Origin: Burkholderia sp. Bp9142
Lineage (GTDB): Bacteria; Pseudomonadota; Gammaproteobacteria; Burkholderiales; Burkholderiaceae
NCBI RefSeq assembly: GCF_003853415.1
Contig: NZ_QTPP01000035.1
Span: 1 to 64,000, forward strand
Direction: 5' to 3'
DNA: 64,000 bases
Shown here in pieces: positions 16,307 to 25,211 of this stretch. Made by a program: the position numbers and the translations under genes. A model generated the notes under the pieces. The model did no database searches and was not told the origin of the DNA. It saw only the letters and a list, made by a program, of their open reading frames with translations. Each line of letters begins with the position of its first letter. Position 1 is the stretch's first letter.

Positions 16307-16757
16307 GTCAACAGGCCTTGGGAAGGTCGCGCACTGCATCGGGAACAGGCGTGACGAAAGGAACGAAATCAAATCGACAGATAGATTTCGTGGATCGACA
16401 ATGTTGGCAAAATGTAAAGCGGAATCAGGGCAAAGCTTGACGCCGCTCAAGCGCAATCGGGTTAACGAGCATAAGGCGAACGATTATTTTTTGCAGCGCA
16501 ACAGAGCGCCATTTCGTGGCGTACAGATAGGCCACTGATTTTCATGCGTAATTTTTTGTATTGCGACGCTGCATCAATCGCGCGAATCGATGCGATGCCG
16601 CATTTTTTTCGGAAACGCGGCGCTTGGGGGCGCGAGAAGAAAATGAGGGGAAGGATGAATGGGGGCGATTCTTTTCTTACACGCTTTCTTTCATTTTTAT
16701 TTCACCGGGTGCCGGGCGCCGCGATCCGGAATGCACCGGAACTTGCGGCGCACTCTG
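16307..16757. other. AT-richer intergenic region upstream of the NuoM-like gene
   Basis: A 451-bp gap, clearly richer in A and T than its surroundings. Short open frames on the plus strand (for example 16544-16774) have no ribosome-binding site or recognisable product. A TTGAC-GCCG-CTCAA element at 16436-16449 may be an FNR/ANR-type site for the NuoM-like gene. No clear terminator for the glycosyltransferase gene ending at 16758 is seen. Confidence 0.5.
16436..16449. promoter_or_regulatory. Possible FNR/ANR-type box
   Basis: TTGAC-N4-CTCAA differs from the FNR consensus TTGAT-N4-ATCAA at two of ten positions. On the minus strand a TACATT -10-like element lies at 16410-16415. That puts the box roughly where a class II activator would sit, about 130 bp before the NuoM-like ATG. 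This rests on pattern only. Confidence 0.3.
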
Positions 16758-18131
16758 TCAGCGCTGGTGGCTGAGCCGGTCCCACACGCGCATCGTCACC
16801 GCACGATAGTGGTTGTGTTGCGCGGGGAAATGGACGAAGCGGCTGTCGCGCGTCGCGTAGACCGGTGACGACGCGAGCGACATCGCGTCGACGATGTAGC
16901 GCGCGTCGATCATGCCCGCCTCGAGCAGTTCGACATAGATCGCCTGCTGGTCGCCGCCGCTCGCGTAGACCGACGACCGATCGTCGAAGCTCTCGATGCG
17001 CGCGCACATGCGCTCGACCCGTTCCCGCATCGGCGCGACGTTGCGCACGCCGATCATGCACGAGTTGATCGCCCAGGCCGTGTGGTCGGTGCCGATCACG
17101 AAATCGCGACCGTCGATCACGCTGTCGATCGTCTGGCGCTGGTCGATCGCGAGAATGTCGGCGTCGACCCAGAACACGAACGCGTGATCAGGCAGATGTT
17201 CGCGAATCAGGTGCAGCTTTGCCCAGTTCGCATCGACGCCGGCCGGCAGGAACGCGGGCGGTTCGCGATACGCGTGGTACGCATAGCCGTGTCGCGTGCA
17301 GTAGCGAACGAAGTTCTCTTCGTGTAGATCGCCGTAACCGGCGATGTGCGACGTGTGCAGGCTCACGAACGCGATGCCTGCGTGCGGGTTCAGGTGCCGC
17401 GCCGGCTCGCGCGTTCGTTGCTGCGCGGCGCGCCAATCGTCCATCGCGCGCGGCTGCTCGCCCTGCCGGACCCGCGCCGCATCGTCGACGAGCGCGAGCA
17501 CGTAGCGAAAGTCGTAGTCGGGCGTCGGCGCCCATACGCCATCGATCTGCCGCCATTCGGGCGCCTGGTGCGCTACGAGCGGATGCGCGCCGACGACCGC
17601 GTCGATCGCATGCCCGTCACTCCACACCGTCTGGGCCGACGCGAAATAGCCGGTCGCAAGCGGCTGGTCGAACGGCAACGGCGGGAAATGCTCCGCCAGC
17701 AGCGTCGCCTCGCATGCGTGTTGCCGCTCGGGCACGCGCATCGCCCACTTGCCCAGGTCGAGCGCCAGCTTGCGCAGGCGCTCGCGCACATCGGGCACGT
17801 TGCGAAAGATCATGCCGCTCGCCGCCGGCAACGGCGACTTCGACGTCTGCGTCGTGACGATCGCGTCATAACCGTGCGCGACATCCGGCAACGCATGCTG
17901 GCCGAACACGACCGAGAACGGATCGAGCACGAGCAGCAACGCGCCCTGCCTCATCGCGACGAGCTGCGCGTTGATCGCGTGGTACTTGTGCAGCGCCTGC
18001 TGGCGCTCGCCGTACACGTGCGTGCCGTCGACGATCGCGTGCCGATAGCCGTGGCCTCTCGCGTATCGCTCGTGATTGTCGACGAGCCCGTCGACGGGTC
18101 GATGCGAAAGGATGGTCAGAACGGAATGCAT
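16758..18131 (-). CDS. Two-domain glycosyltransferase-like protein (GT34/galactosyltransferase-type)
   Basis: A 457-residue protein whose C-terminal half (about 250-457) looks like a DXD glycosyltransferase of the GMA12/MNN10 type. It has KLHLIREHLPDHAFVFWVDAD with Asp323-x-Asp325 for metal/nucleotide-sugar binding, a Lys-Leu-His entry helix, SGGDQQAIY and HFPAQHNHY. The N-terminal half (1-215) repeats the same plan (NHERYARGHGYRH, ALHKYHAIN, LLLVLDPFSV), but the second Asp of the DXD is replaced by Phe72, so it is probably inactive. No signal peptide or membrane segment is seen. I start at MHSVLTILSH; the frame is open 38 codons further, without support. There are no sugar-biosynthesis neighbours, so the acceptor is unknown. 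Confidence 0.75.
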   Translation of the reverse strand: MHSVLTILSHRPVDGLVDNHERYARGHGYRHAIVDGTHVYGERQQALHKYHAINAQLVAMRQGALLLVLDPFSVVFGQHALPDVAHGYDAIVTTQTSKSPLPAASGMIFRNVPDVRERLRKLALDLGKWAMRVPERQHACEATLLAEHFPPLPFDQPLATGYFASAQTVWSDGHAIDAVVGAHPLVAHQAPEWRQIDGVWAPTPDYDFRYVLALVDDAARVRQGEQPRAMDDWRAAQQRTREPARHLNPHAGIAFVSLHTSHIAGYGDLHEENFVRYCTRHGYAYHAYREPPAFLPAGVDANWAKLHLIREHLPDHAFVFWVDADILAIDQRQTIDSVIDGRDFVIGTDHTAWAINSCMIGVRNVAPMRERVERMCARIESFDDRSSVYASGGDQQAIYVELLEAGMIDARYIVDAMSLASSPVYATRDSRFVHFPAQHNHYRAVTMRVWDRLSHQR

Positions 18132-18282
18132 GCGTGCAGGAACTCCACGTGAGCCGCGCGAGGCGATACGCCTATTTAGCGCATGAGCGTCGCTCAAGTC
18201 GAGCCTTGATTGGAAGCCCGGACGAAACGTGGCGCCGAGCGGCAAGTCCGGAAAGGAAGCGTGAAAAGAATCAGGAAAAGAA

Positions 18283-18316
18283 AAAGCCCCGCAAGTCCGA
18301 GAACTTGCGGGGCTTT
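18283..18316 (-). terminator. Terminator after tRNA-Ser
   Basis: A 14-bp perfect stem, AAAGCCCCGCAAGT / ACTTGCGGGGCTTT, with a 6-nt loop. On the minus strand it continues with TTTTTCTTTTCC. It begins 11 bp past the tRNA-Ser 3' end and terminates that transcript. Confidence 0.92.
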
Positions 18317-18327
18317 GTCACCGCTTT

Positions 18328-18421
18328 TGGCGGAGACGGAGGGATTCGAACCCTCGATCCAGGTTTTGGCCCAGATGCTCCCTTAGCAGGGGAGTGCCTT
18401 CGACCTCTCGGCCACGTCTCC
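18328..18421 (-). tRNA. tRNA-Ser (anticodon GCU)
   Basis: A 94-nt class II tRNA on the minus strand with acceptor stem GGAGACG, the long variable arm typical of serine tRNAs, anticodon loop CTGCTAA (anticodon GCT, reading AGC/AGU) and encoded CCA at 18330-18328. It has its own consensus-like promoter upstream and a strong terminator downstream, so it is a single-gene unit placed after lysC. Confidence 0.97.
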
Positions 18422-18464
18422 CAAACTTTCGCTCGCACCAGGGAGGCAGTGCGACGAGAACGAA

Positions 18465-18493
18465 ATAATATAGGGTTTCGAACCGCTCGTCAA
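18465..18493 (-). promoter_or_regulatory. Promoter of tRNA-Ser
   Basis: The minus strand carries TTGACG (18488-18493), a 17-bp spacer and TATTAT (18465-18470), each one base from consensus. The -10 ends 44 bp before the mature tRNA 5' end. It lies 39 bp after the lysC stop. Confidence 0.75.
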
Positions 18494-18531
18494 TTTCCGT
18501 GATGCATTTTCTTCAATGCATCACAAAAAAT

Positions 18532-19785
18532 TCACGCCGCCTGGTCGAGTTCGAATGCCTTGTGCAGCGCGCGGACGGCCAGCTCCATGTATTTCTCGTC
18601 GATCAGCACCGAAATCTTGATTTCGGACGTCGAGATCATCTGGATGTTGATGCCCTCTTCCGACAGCGTGCGGAACATCTTGCTCGCGACGCCCACGTGC
18701 GAACGCATGCCGACGCCGACGACCGACACCTTCGACACCTTCGGGTCGCCCTGCACGCGCTCGGCGCTCACATGACCCTTCACCTGATTGGTGAGGATGT
18801 CCATCGCCTTCTGGTAATCGCCGCGACCGACCGTGAACGTGAAGTCCGTCTTGCCTTCGACGCTCTGGTTCTGGATGATCATGTCGACGTCGACGTTCGC
18901 GTCGGCGACCGGGCCGAGGATCTGATACGCGATACCCGGCTTGTCGGGCACGCCCATCACCGCAATGCGTGCTTCGTCGCGCTGGAACGCGATGCCGGAA
19001 ATGACTGCCTTTTCCATGGTCTCGTCTTCTTCAAAAGTAATCAGGGTGCCCGAGCGCATTTCTTCGTCGAGCGCAATCAGCGGATCGGTCAGGCTCGACA
19101 GCACACGCGTCTTCACCTGGTATTTGCCGGCGAATTCGACCGAGCGGATCTGCAGGACCTTCGAGCCGAGGCTGGCCATTTCCAGCATTTCCTCGAACGT
19201 CACGCGGTCGAGGCGTCGCGCCTCTTCGACCACGCGCGGGTCGGTCGTGTAGACACCGTCGACGTCCGTGTAGATCAGGCACTCTTCGGCATCCAGCGCG
19301 GCCGCGACCGCCACCGCCGACGTGTCCGAGCCGCCACGGCCCAGCGTCGTGATGTGACCGTCCGGATCGACGCCCTGGAAGCCCGTGATGATCACGACCT
19401 TGCCGGCGTTCAGATCGGCCTTCACGCGCTCGTCGTCGATCGAGTGGATACGCGCCTTCGTGAACGCGCTGTCCGTCTTGATCGGCACTTGCCAGCCGGC
19501 ATAGCTCACGGCTTCGACGCCGATTTCCTGCAGCGCGATCGACAGCAGGCCGACGCTGACCTGCTCGCCGGTCGACGCGATCATGTCGAGCTCACGCGGG
19601 CTCGGCTGGCTCGAAATCTCTTTCGCGAGACCGAGCAGACGGTTGGTTTCGCCGGACATCGCGGACGGCACGACCACCATCTGGTGCCCGGCCTGATGCC
19701 ATTTTGCGACGCGTTTCGCGACGTTCTTGATGCGCTCGACCGAGCCCATCGAAGTGCCGCCGTATTTGTGTACGATGAGTGCCAT
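18532..19785 (-). CDS. lysC: Aspartate kinase
   Basis: A 417-residue aspartokinase that phosphorylates aspartate, the first step to lysine/diaminopimelate, threonine and methionine. The kinase domain begins KYGGTSMGS (residues 7-15) and contains the TSTGEQVS-like motif (IASTGEQVS) and TLGRGGSDTSA. Two ACT domains occupy about 265-417 and should bind the feedback inhibitor, as in the alpha/beta-type enzymes of bacteria. I start at MALIVHKYGG, the family N-terminus; there is no obvious Shine-Dalgarno sequence, and a longer frame to 19947 is not supported. No lysine riboswitch is seen upstream. A weak promoter candidate is TTGTCA (20034-20039) with TACGCT (20011-20016), 17 bp apart. Confidence 0.96.
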   Translation of the reverse strand: MALIVHKYGGTSMGSVERIKNVAKRVAKWHQAGHQMVVVPSAMSGETNRLLGLAKEISSQPSPRELDMIASTGEQVSVGLLSIALQEIGVEAVSYAGWQVPIKTDSAFTKARIHSIDDERVKADLNAGKVVIITGFQGVDPDGHITTLGRGGSDTSAVAVAAALDAEECLIYTDVDGVYTTDPRVVEEARRLDRVTFEEMLEMASLGSKVLQIRSVEFAGKYQVKTRVLSSLTDPLIALDEEMRSGTLITFEEDETMEKAVISGIAFQRDEARIAVMGVPDKPGIAYQILGPVADANVDVDMIIQNQSVEGKTDFTFTVGRGDYQKAMDILTNQVKGHVSAERVQGDPKVSKVSVVGVGMRSHVGVASKMFRTLSEEGINIQMISTSEIKISVLIDEKYMELAVRALHKAFELDQAA

Positions 19786-20127
19786 TGTCGTTCTGAACTG
19801 GAGGAGAAACCGCACGGGCGCGCTGGGCAGGCCGCGTTGCCGTTCGGTCACGCGGCTTGTGGCTGTGGACGGACGACGAGGGGAACGGCTGGGACGCAAC
19901 ACGCAAGCGTGACGGATTTTGCCCGGAAGGCCGATCAGGCCGCGCAAACCGGGTACGTCACGCGGAAAACCTGCACAAAACGCTCAAAAATCGAGCCGAG
20001 CAAACGACCGAGCGTACCCGATAGAGGCCCGCTTGACAAGCCGCTCGCCGGTTTGGCAAGCGTTCCGGCGCTGTTTACCAAATGGTGAAAACCGGCGCGC
20101 GATCATGCGCCGGAAAGCGTGCCGCCG
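19786..20127. other. Intergenic region between tilS and lysC
   Basis: 342 bp without a gene. It holds the tilS terminator (20086-20113) and a weak candidate lysC promoter near 20011-20039. The leader of more than 200 nt before lysC has no recognisable riboswitch or leader peptide. Confidence 0.55.
20086..20113 (-). terminator. Terminator of tilS
   Basis: Stem CCGGCGC / GCGCCGG with an 8-nt loop, followed on the minus strand by TTTTC. It begins 15 bp after the tilS stop. The tail is short but the position is right. Confidence 0.7.
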
Positions 20128-21549
20128 CTACGCGATCAGCAGGTCGGGACGCCATTCGATCCGGCGCCACCCGCCGTCGCCGGATAGCCCGTCGCCGGAA
20201 AGCCCGTCGCCATGATTCACGCCGAGCCGCGGCACGTAGACGAGCCGGTCGCCCGCGAACAGCAGCGGGACGTCGCGCTGCCAGGCCGGCACGCCGCGCT
20301 CCTGGAACAGGTTCTTCAGCGTGCGTCCCGGGCCGCCGGGCGACGTACGCAGCCGCTCGCCGCCCGCACGGGCTCGCGCGGCGAGCGGCGCGCCGCGCAG
20401 CAGCGCCTCCGGCACCGCCCCGTCGCTGCGGGCCTCGGCCGGCGCGAACACGAACGTGCCGCGCCATGCCGGCACGCGCCAGACTTCTTGTCCGTCCCAT
20501 GCAAGCGAAGACTCGGGACGCGGCGTCCCGGTGCCGTCGTCGGCCGGCTCGGCGCTGTCGCCCGCCTCCCAGTACACGATATCGCGATAGAGCCGCAGGC
20601 ACTGCCCCGCGTGATCGACCCGCAGCGCATGCGCGTCGTGCGCAGCGCGCAGTTGCCGCATCATGTTCGCGAGCCGGCCTGCCGACGCACCGGGCAGGCC
20701 GAGCCGGCGCATCCAGAAACGCAGCAGGTTCGCGCCGCGCGTGTCGTCGAACGCGACCAGCGCATCGCGCGACAGTGCGCGGCCTTCGTTGCGCGCGGCG
20801 CCGGCGAAATCCAGTTCGGCCAGGTCGTCGAGCAGCCGCTGCGCGGCCGCCGCATGCTGGGCCGCACGGCCCAGCGCATCGCGAAAGCCCGGGAAATGCA
20901 CGGCGAGCGTCGGCAGCACGTCGATGCGCAATGCATTACGCGCATAGCGCGTGTCGTCGTTCGATTCGTCATCGATCCACGTGAGCGCGCGCTGCGCCGC
21001 ATAGCGCTCCAGTTGCGCTCGCAACAATCGCAGCAGCGGGCGCACGCGCTCGACGCTCGCGCCGTCGGGGCGATAGCGCGGCGCCATCGCGGCCAGGCCC
21101 GCGATCCCTGCCCCGCGCAGCAGTTGCAGCAGGACGGTCTCGGCCTGGTCGTCCGCATGCTGCGCGACCCAGAGCGCCGCCACGCCATGACGTTCGCACA
21201 TCGCATCGAGCGCTGCATATCGGCGCTCGCGCGCGCTCGCCTCGATGCCGAGGCCGCTGTCGCGCGGCACGTCGACACGCTCCGATTCGAACGCGACGCC
21301 GAGTCGTTCGGCCGTCGCTTGCGCGTGCGCGACCCATGCGTCGGCGTTCGCGCTCAGGCCGTGATGCACGTGCAGCGCGACGCAGCGCGCCGCGCCCGCG
21401 ACGCGCACGGCCGCGTCGAGCAGCACCGTCGAGTCGAGGCCGCCGCTGTACGCAATCGCGATGCGCGCATCGGCCGGCAGATCGGCAAGCGCAACGCCGA
21501 CCGCATCGAGTACGACGCGGTCGGCGGAGAATTCGGTCGGGGGGATCAC
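20128..21549 (-). CDS. tilS: tRNA(Ile)-lysidine synthase
   Basis: A 473-residue PP-loop ATPase that converts C34 of tRNA-Ile2 to lysidine so that it reads AUA. The nucleotide-binding motif SGGLDS occupies residues 35-40. The N-terminal catalytic domain is followed by the TilS substrate-specificity and C-terminal domains. The C-terminus contains a short GDGLS tandem repeat, encoded by 15-bp repeats at 20172-20216, unusual for the family and probably a polymorphic linker. It lies 43 bp after accA on the same strand and is likely co-transcribed. Confidence 0.93.
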   Translation of the reverse strand: MIPPTEFSADRVVLDAVGVALADLPADARIAIAYSGGLDSTVLLDAAVRVAGAARCVALHVHHGLSANADAWVAHAQATAERLGVAFESERVDVPRDSGLGIEASARERRYAALDAMCERHGVAALWVAQHADDQAETVLLQLLRGAGIAGLAAMAPRYRPDGASVERVRPLLRLLRAQLERYAAQRALTWIDDESNDDTRYARNALRIDVLPTLAVHFPGFRDALGRAAQHAAAAQRLLDDLAELDFAGAARNEGRALSRDALVAFDDTRGANLLRFWMRRLGLPGASAGRLANMMRQLRAAHDAHALRVDHAGQCLRLYRDIVYWEAGDSAEPADDGTGTPRPESSLAWDGQEVWRVPAWRGTFVFAPAEARSDGAVPEALLRGAPLAARARAGGERLRTSPGGPGRTLKNLFQERGVPAWQRDVPLLFAGDRLVYVPRLGVNHGDGLSGDGLSGDGGWRRIEWRPDLLIA

Positions 21550-21592
21550 GAGACGGACGCGCGCCGGACGGCGCGCGATGCGAACACGCCGG

Positions 21593-22564
21593 TCATGCGC
21601 CGGGCGTGGTTTCCTTGAACTTGCCGTAGGCCATCAGGCGCTCGAAGCGGCGCTCGCGCAACGCATCGATGCTCATGCCCTGGAACTGGCGCAGCGAATC
21701 GGCGAGCGCGCGGCGCAGCAGCGCGGCCATGCCCTTCGGGTCGCGGTGCGCGCCGCCGAGCGGCTCGTTGATGATCTTGTCGATCAGGCCGAGCGCCTTC
21801 AGGCGATGAGCGGTCAGGCCCAGCGCTTCCGCGGCCTCGGGCGCCTTCGAGGCGCTCTTCCACAGAATCGACGCGCAGCCTTCCGGCGAGATCACCGAGT
21901 ACGTCGAGAACTGCAGCATCATCACGGTGTCGGCCACGGCGATCGCGAGCGCACCGCCCGAACCGCCCTCGCCGATCACGGTCGTGATGATCGGCGTCTT
22001 CAGTTCGGCCATCACGTACAGGTTGTGGCCGATCGCTTCCGACTGGCCGCGCTCTTCCGCGCCGATGCCGGGGTATGCGCCCGGCGTATCGACGAACGTG
22101 AAGATCGGCAGCCCGAACTTCTCGGCGAGACGCATCAGCCGTTCGGCCTTGCGATAGCCTTCCGGACGCGGCATCCCGAAGTTGCGCGCCGCGCGCTCCT
22201 TCGTGTCGCGGCCCTTCTGGTGGCCGATCACCATGCACGGATGGCCGCCGAAGCGCGCGAGACCGCCGACGATCGACAGATCGTCCGCGAATGCGCGGTC
22301 GCCATGCAGTTCGTGAAAATCGGTAAACAGTTCCGCAACGTAATCGAGCGTGTACGGACGCTGCGGATGCCGCGCGATCTGCGAGACCTGCCACGGCGAC
22401 AGGTTCGCGTAGAGGTCCTTCGTCAGTTGCTGGCTTTTCTTCGACAGCCGCTCGATTTCTTCCGAAATATCGACAGCCGAGTCGTCCTGCACGAATCGCA
22501 GCTCTTCGATCTTGGCCTCGAGTTCGGCGATCGGCTGTTCGAAATCCAGAAACGTGGTCTTCAT
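21593..22564 (-). CDS. accA: Acetyl-CoA carboxylase carboxyltransferase subunit alpha
   Basis: The 323-residue alpha subunit of the carboxyltransferase that transfers CO2 from biotin to acetyl-CoA, the committed step of fatty-acid synthesis. It has the N-terminal helical segment (MKTTFLDFEQPIAELEAKIE) and the crotonase-type oxyanion region with GEGGSGGALAIAVAD, plus VDTPGAYPGIGAEERGQ for acetyl-CoA binding. The length equals that of most proteobacterial AccA. The start has an AAGGA ribosome-binding site about 10 bases upstream. AccD must be encoded elsewhere, as is usual. Confidence 0.97.
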   Translation of the reverse strand: MKTTFLDFEQPIAELEAKIEELRFVQDDSAVDISEEIERLSKKSQQLTKDLYANLSPWQVSQIARHPQRPYTLDYVAELFTDFHELHGDRAFADDLSIVGGLARFGGHPCMVIGHQKGRDTKERAARNFGMPRPEGYRKAERLMRLAEKFGLPIFTFVDTPGAYPGIGAEERGQSEAIGHNLYVMAELKTPIITTVIGEGGSGGALAIAVADTVMMLQFSTYSVISPEGCASILWKSASKAPEAAEALGLTAHRLKALGLIDKIINEPLGGAHRDPKGMAALLRRALADSLRQFQGMSIDALRERRFERLMAYGKFKETTPGA

Positions 22565-22663
22565 GTGTTCGAATCCTTGGGTCTTGCGGCAGCGCGTATT
22601 CTACCCGCGCGGGCGATATGCAAGACCGGCTCTCAACTATTGATGTTTAAAACCCGATAGCCT

Positions 22664-23533
22664 TCAATCGGCGTCGGCGTCAGGCGCGTCGAGGCTGCGC
22701 CACATGTACCAGGTCGCGACGGTACGCCACGGCTCCCAGTTGGCGGCCACTTCGCGCGCCTCGCTGCGCGTGACGGGCTCCCCGCTGAAGTAATTGACGC
22801 TGATCGCGCGGATCAGGCCCGGATCGTCGAGCGGCAGCACGTCCGGCCGCGACAGGTTGAAGACCAGGAACATCTCGGCCGTCCAGCGACTGATGCCGCG
22901 GATCTGCGTGAGTTCCGCGATCACGTCCTCGTCGTCCATCGACGTCCATTTGTCGACGTGCAGCGCGCCGGACACGAAGTGTTGCGCGAGATCGAGAATG
23001 TATTCCGTCTTGCGCTTCGACAGTCCGCACGCGATCAGCTTGTCCGCGCCGAGCCGGATGACCGGCTGCGGTGCGAGTTTCGGACACGCATCCTCGATGC
23101 GCGCCCACAGCGCCTGCGCGGACGGCACCGAGATCTGCTGGCCGACGACCGAACGCGCGAGCGTGACGAACGGGTCGCCGCGCTTCACGAGATGCGCGGG
23201 CCCGAACTTCGGGATCAGCTTCTTCAGGATGCGGTCGCGCTTGACGAGATCGGCGCACGCCTTATCCCAGTATGCGGGACGCACGACGCCATCGGCGCCG
23301 TCGGCTGCCGCATCGGATGCACGCACCTTGCGGGCCGCGTCGGCGGCTGCCATCGCGACCTCCGGCTGCGCCGCATCCGCGCCCTTCGCCCGTGCGGGCT
23401 TCGCATGACCGTTGAGCGCGCCGTTCGGCACGGCGCGCGTCGCGTCCGCCTTCGCCGCCGGCGCGCGCTTGGCTGCCGGACGCACGGCGACCGGAGTCGC
23501 ACGCCTGACCGGCGCTTTTCTGGCCGTTGCCAT
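22664..23533 (-). CDS. AlkA-like DNA-3-methyladenine glycosylase with a basic N-terminal tail
   Basis: A 289-residue HhH-GPD-superfamily DNA glycosylase, predicted to excise alkylated bases. The domain spans about residues 86-285: the helix-hairpin-helix TQIRGISRWTAEMFLVF (209-225) contacts DNA, and the catalytic Asp is one of Asp236/Asp237 in LPLDDPGL. The first 85 or so residues are a low-complexity Ala/Lys/Arg/Pro stretch (KAPVRRATPVAVRPAAKR) resembling a histone H1 tail and absent from E. coli AlkA. It probably aids non-specific DNA binding. The gene lies 43 bp after cysS and 99 bp before accA, all on the minus strand. Confidence 0.88.
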   Translation of the reverse strand: MATARKAPVRRATPVAVRPAAKRAPAAKADATRAVPNGALNGHAKPARAKGADAAQPEVAMAAADAARKVRASDAAADGADGVVRPAYWDKACADLVKRDRILKKLIPKFGPAHLVKRGDPFVTLARSVVGQQISVPSAQALWARIEDACPKLAPQPVIRLGADKLIACGLSKRKTEYILDLAQHFVSGALHVDKWTSMDDEDVIAELTQIRGISRWTAEMFLVFNLSRPDVLPLDDPGLIRAISVNYFSGEPVTRSEAREVAANWEPWRTVATWYMWRSLDAPDADAD

Positions 23534-23576
23534 CTTGCCTCCTACCTGACGGATCGGTCAGTGGAACGCACCGCGC

Positions 23577-24977
23577 TCATACGCGACGCCATTCGGTCGA
23601 TCCGCCCGGTTTGTCTTCAAGTGCGATGCCGGCGTCGAGCAGTTCCGCCCGAATCCGGTCCGCTTCGGCATAGTCCTTCGCTTGCTTCGCCGCGACGCGC
23701 GCGGCGATCTTCGCTTCGATTTCGTCGGCTGCGAGCCCGCCTGCCTGCGCGGCGGCACCGGCGCCCTGCTGCAGGAACGCGCGCGGTTCGCGGCCGAGCA
23801 GGCCGAGTAGGCCCGCCAGTTGCTTCAGTTGCCGCGCGAGCGACGCATCGCCCGTGCGATTGACCTCGCCCGCCAGCTCGAACAGCGTCGCCACGGCGAC
23901 CGGCGTATTGATGTCGTCGTTCATCGCGGCCGCGAAACGCCGCGCATGCGGCTCGTTCCAGTCGAGCGCGAGCGTGTCGGGCTGGACATCCTTCAGCGCC
24001 GTGTACAGGCGCGTGAGCGACGCGCGCGCATCGTCGAGATGCACGTCGCTGTAATTGAGCGGCGACCGGTAGTGCGTGCGCACGATGAAGAAGCGCATGA
24101 CCTCGGCGTCGTACCGCTCGAGCACCTCGCGGATCGTGAAGAAGTTGCCGAGCGATTTCGACATCTTCTCGTTGTCGACCTGCACGAAGCCGTTGTGCAT
24201 CCAGTAATTGACGAACGTCTGGCCGGTCGCGCCTTCGCTTTGCGCGATCTCGTTCTCGTGGTGCGGGAATTGCAGGTCCTGCCCGCCGCCGTGGATGTCG
24301 AAATGCTCGCCGAGCAGCGTGCAGCCCATCGCGGAGCATTCGATGTGCCAGCCCGGCCGGCCCATCCCGTACTTCGATGCCCACGACGCGCCTTCCGGAT
24401 CTTCCGCCTTCGCGCGCTTCCACAACACGAAATCGAGCGGATCCTGCTTCGCGTCGTTCGCGGCGACGCGTTCGCCCGCGCGCAGGTCGTCGAGCGACTT
24501 GCCCGACAGCTTCCCGTAGTTCGCGAACTTGCGCACCGAATAATTGACGTCGCCGTCGGTCGCCTGGTACGCGTAGCCGTTCGCCTCGAGCTGCTCGATC
24601 ATCCCGAGCATCTGCGGAATGAACTGCGTCGCGCGCGGCTCGATGTCGGGCCGCTGGATGCCGAGCGCGGCTTCATCCTCGTGCATCGCGCCGATGAACC
24701 GGTCGGTCAGCGACTTGATCGTCTCGCCGTTCTCGACCGCGCGGCGGATGATCTTGTCCTCGATGTCGGTGATGTTGCGCACGTACGTGACGCGATAGCC
24801 GATCGCACGCAGCCAGCGCTGGACGAGGTCGAACACGACCAGCATGCGCGCGTGGCCCACGTGACAATAGTCGTAGACGGTGATCCCGCATACGTACATC
24901 CGCACTTCGCCGGACTGGCGCGGCACGAAAACTTGCTTGTCACGCGCGAGCGTGTTGTAGATGCGCAGTGATTCCAT
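23577..24977 (-). CDS. cysS: Cysteinyl-tRNA synthetase
   Basis: A 466-residue class I synthetase. It has the N-terminal zinc-site Cys in MYVCGITVYD, the HIGH motif as HVGHAR, and KMSKSLGN near the middle. The zinc-binding His/Cys segment reads WHIECSAM, followed by HGGGQDL. I start at MESLRIYNT, the usual family N-terminus. The frame is open 29 codons further without a ribosome-binding site. It is divergent from the TPR gene, with 234 bp between. Confidence 0.96.
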   Translation of the reverse strand: MESLRIYNTLARDKQVFVPRQSGEVRMYVCGITVYDYCHVGHARMLVVFDLVQRWLRAIGYRVTYVRNITDIEDKIIRRAVENGETIKSLTDRFIGAMHEDEAALGIQRPDIEPRATQFIPQMLGMIEQLEANGYAYQATDGDVNYSVRKFANYGKLSGKSLDDLRAGERVAANDAKQDPLDFVLWKRAKAEDPEGASWASKYGMGRPGWHIECSAMGCTLLGEHFDIHGGGQDLQFPHHENEIAQSEGATGQTFVNYWMHNGFVQVDNEKMSKSLGNFFTIREVLERYDAEVMRFFIVRTHYRSPLNYSDVHLDDARASLTRLYTALKDVQPDTLALDWNEPHARRFAAAMNDDINTPVAVATLFELAGEVNRTGDASLARQLKQLAGLLGLLGREPRAFLQQGAGAAAQAGGLAADEIEAKIAARVAAKQAKDYAEADRIRAELLDAGIALEDKPGGSTEWRRV

Positions 24978-25211
24978 AGAGATGAACCGTGAGCCGAAGG
25001 AAACCGCCCTGGCGAAGCTCGCCCTGCATGCGAAACGGACGGACCCTCTGCCGCAGCACGACACCGGGCGTCCTCGATATCACATGGGGCGGTCAGGCTG
25101 CAAGCACAGCGGTGACGGCCACGAGAGGCAAAGAAAGACTGTCTGCCGCTCGCCGGAACGCGCAGACGTTTTGTTAGAATGGCTCGGAGTATAACATTCC
25201 GATTTACGCCT

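Noticed and set aside
16544..16809. Short plus-strand frames in the AT-rich intergenic region
   Set aside because: No ribosome-binding site and no domain; the region looks regulatory.
19786..20127. A lysine riboswitch upstream of lysC
   Set aside because: I could not recognise the conserved helices or core motifs; beta-proteobacterial lysC usually lacks one.
25179..25211. An earlier start for the TPR protein gene
   Set aside because: The ATG at 25179 overlaps a promoter-like TATAAC element and adds residues before a good signal peptide.
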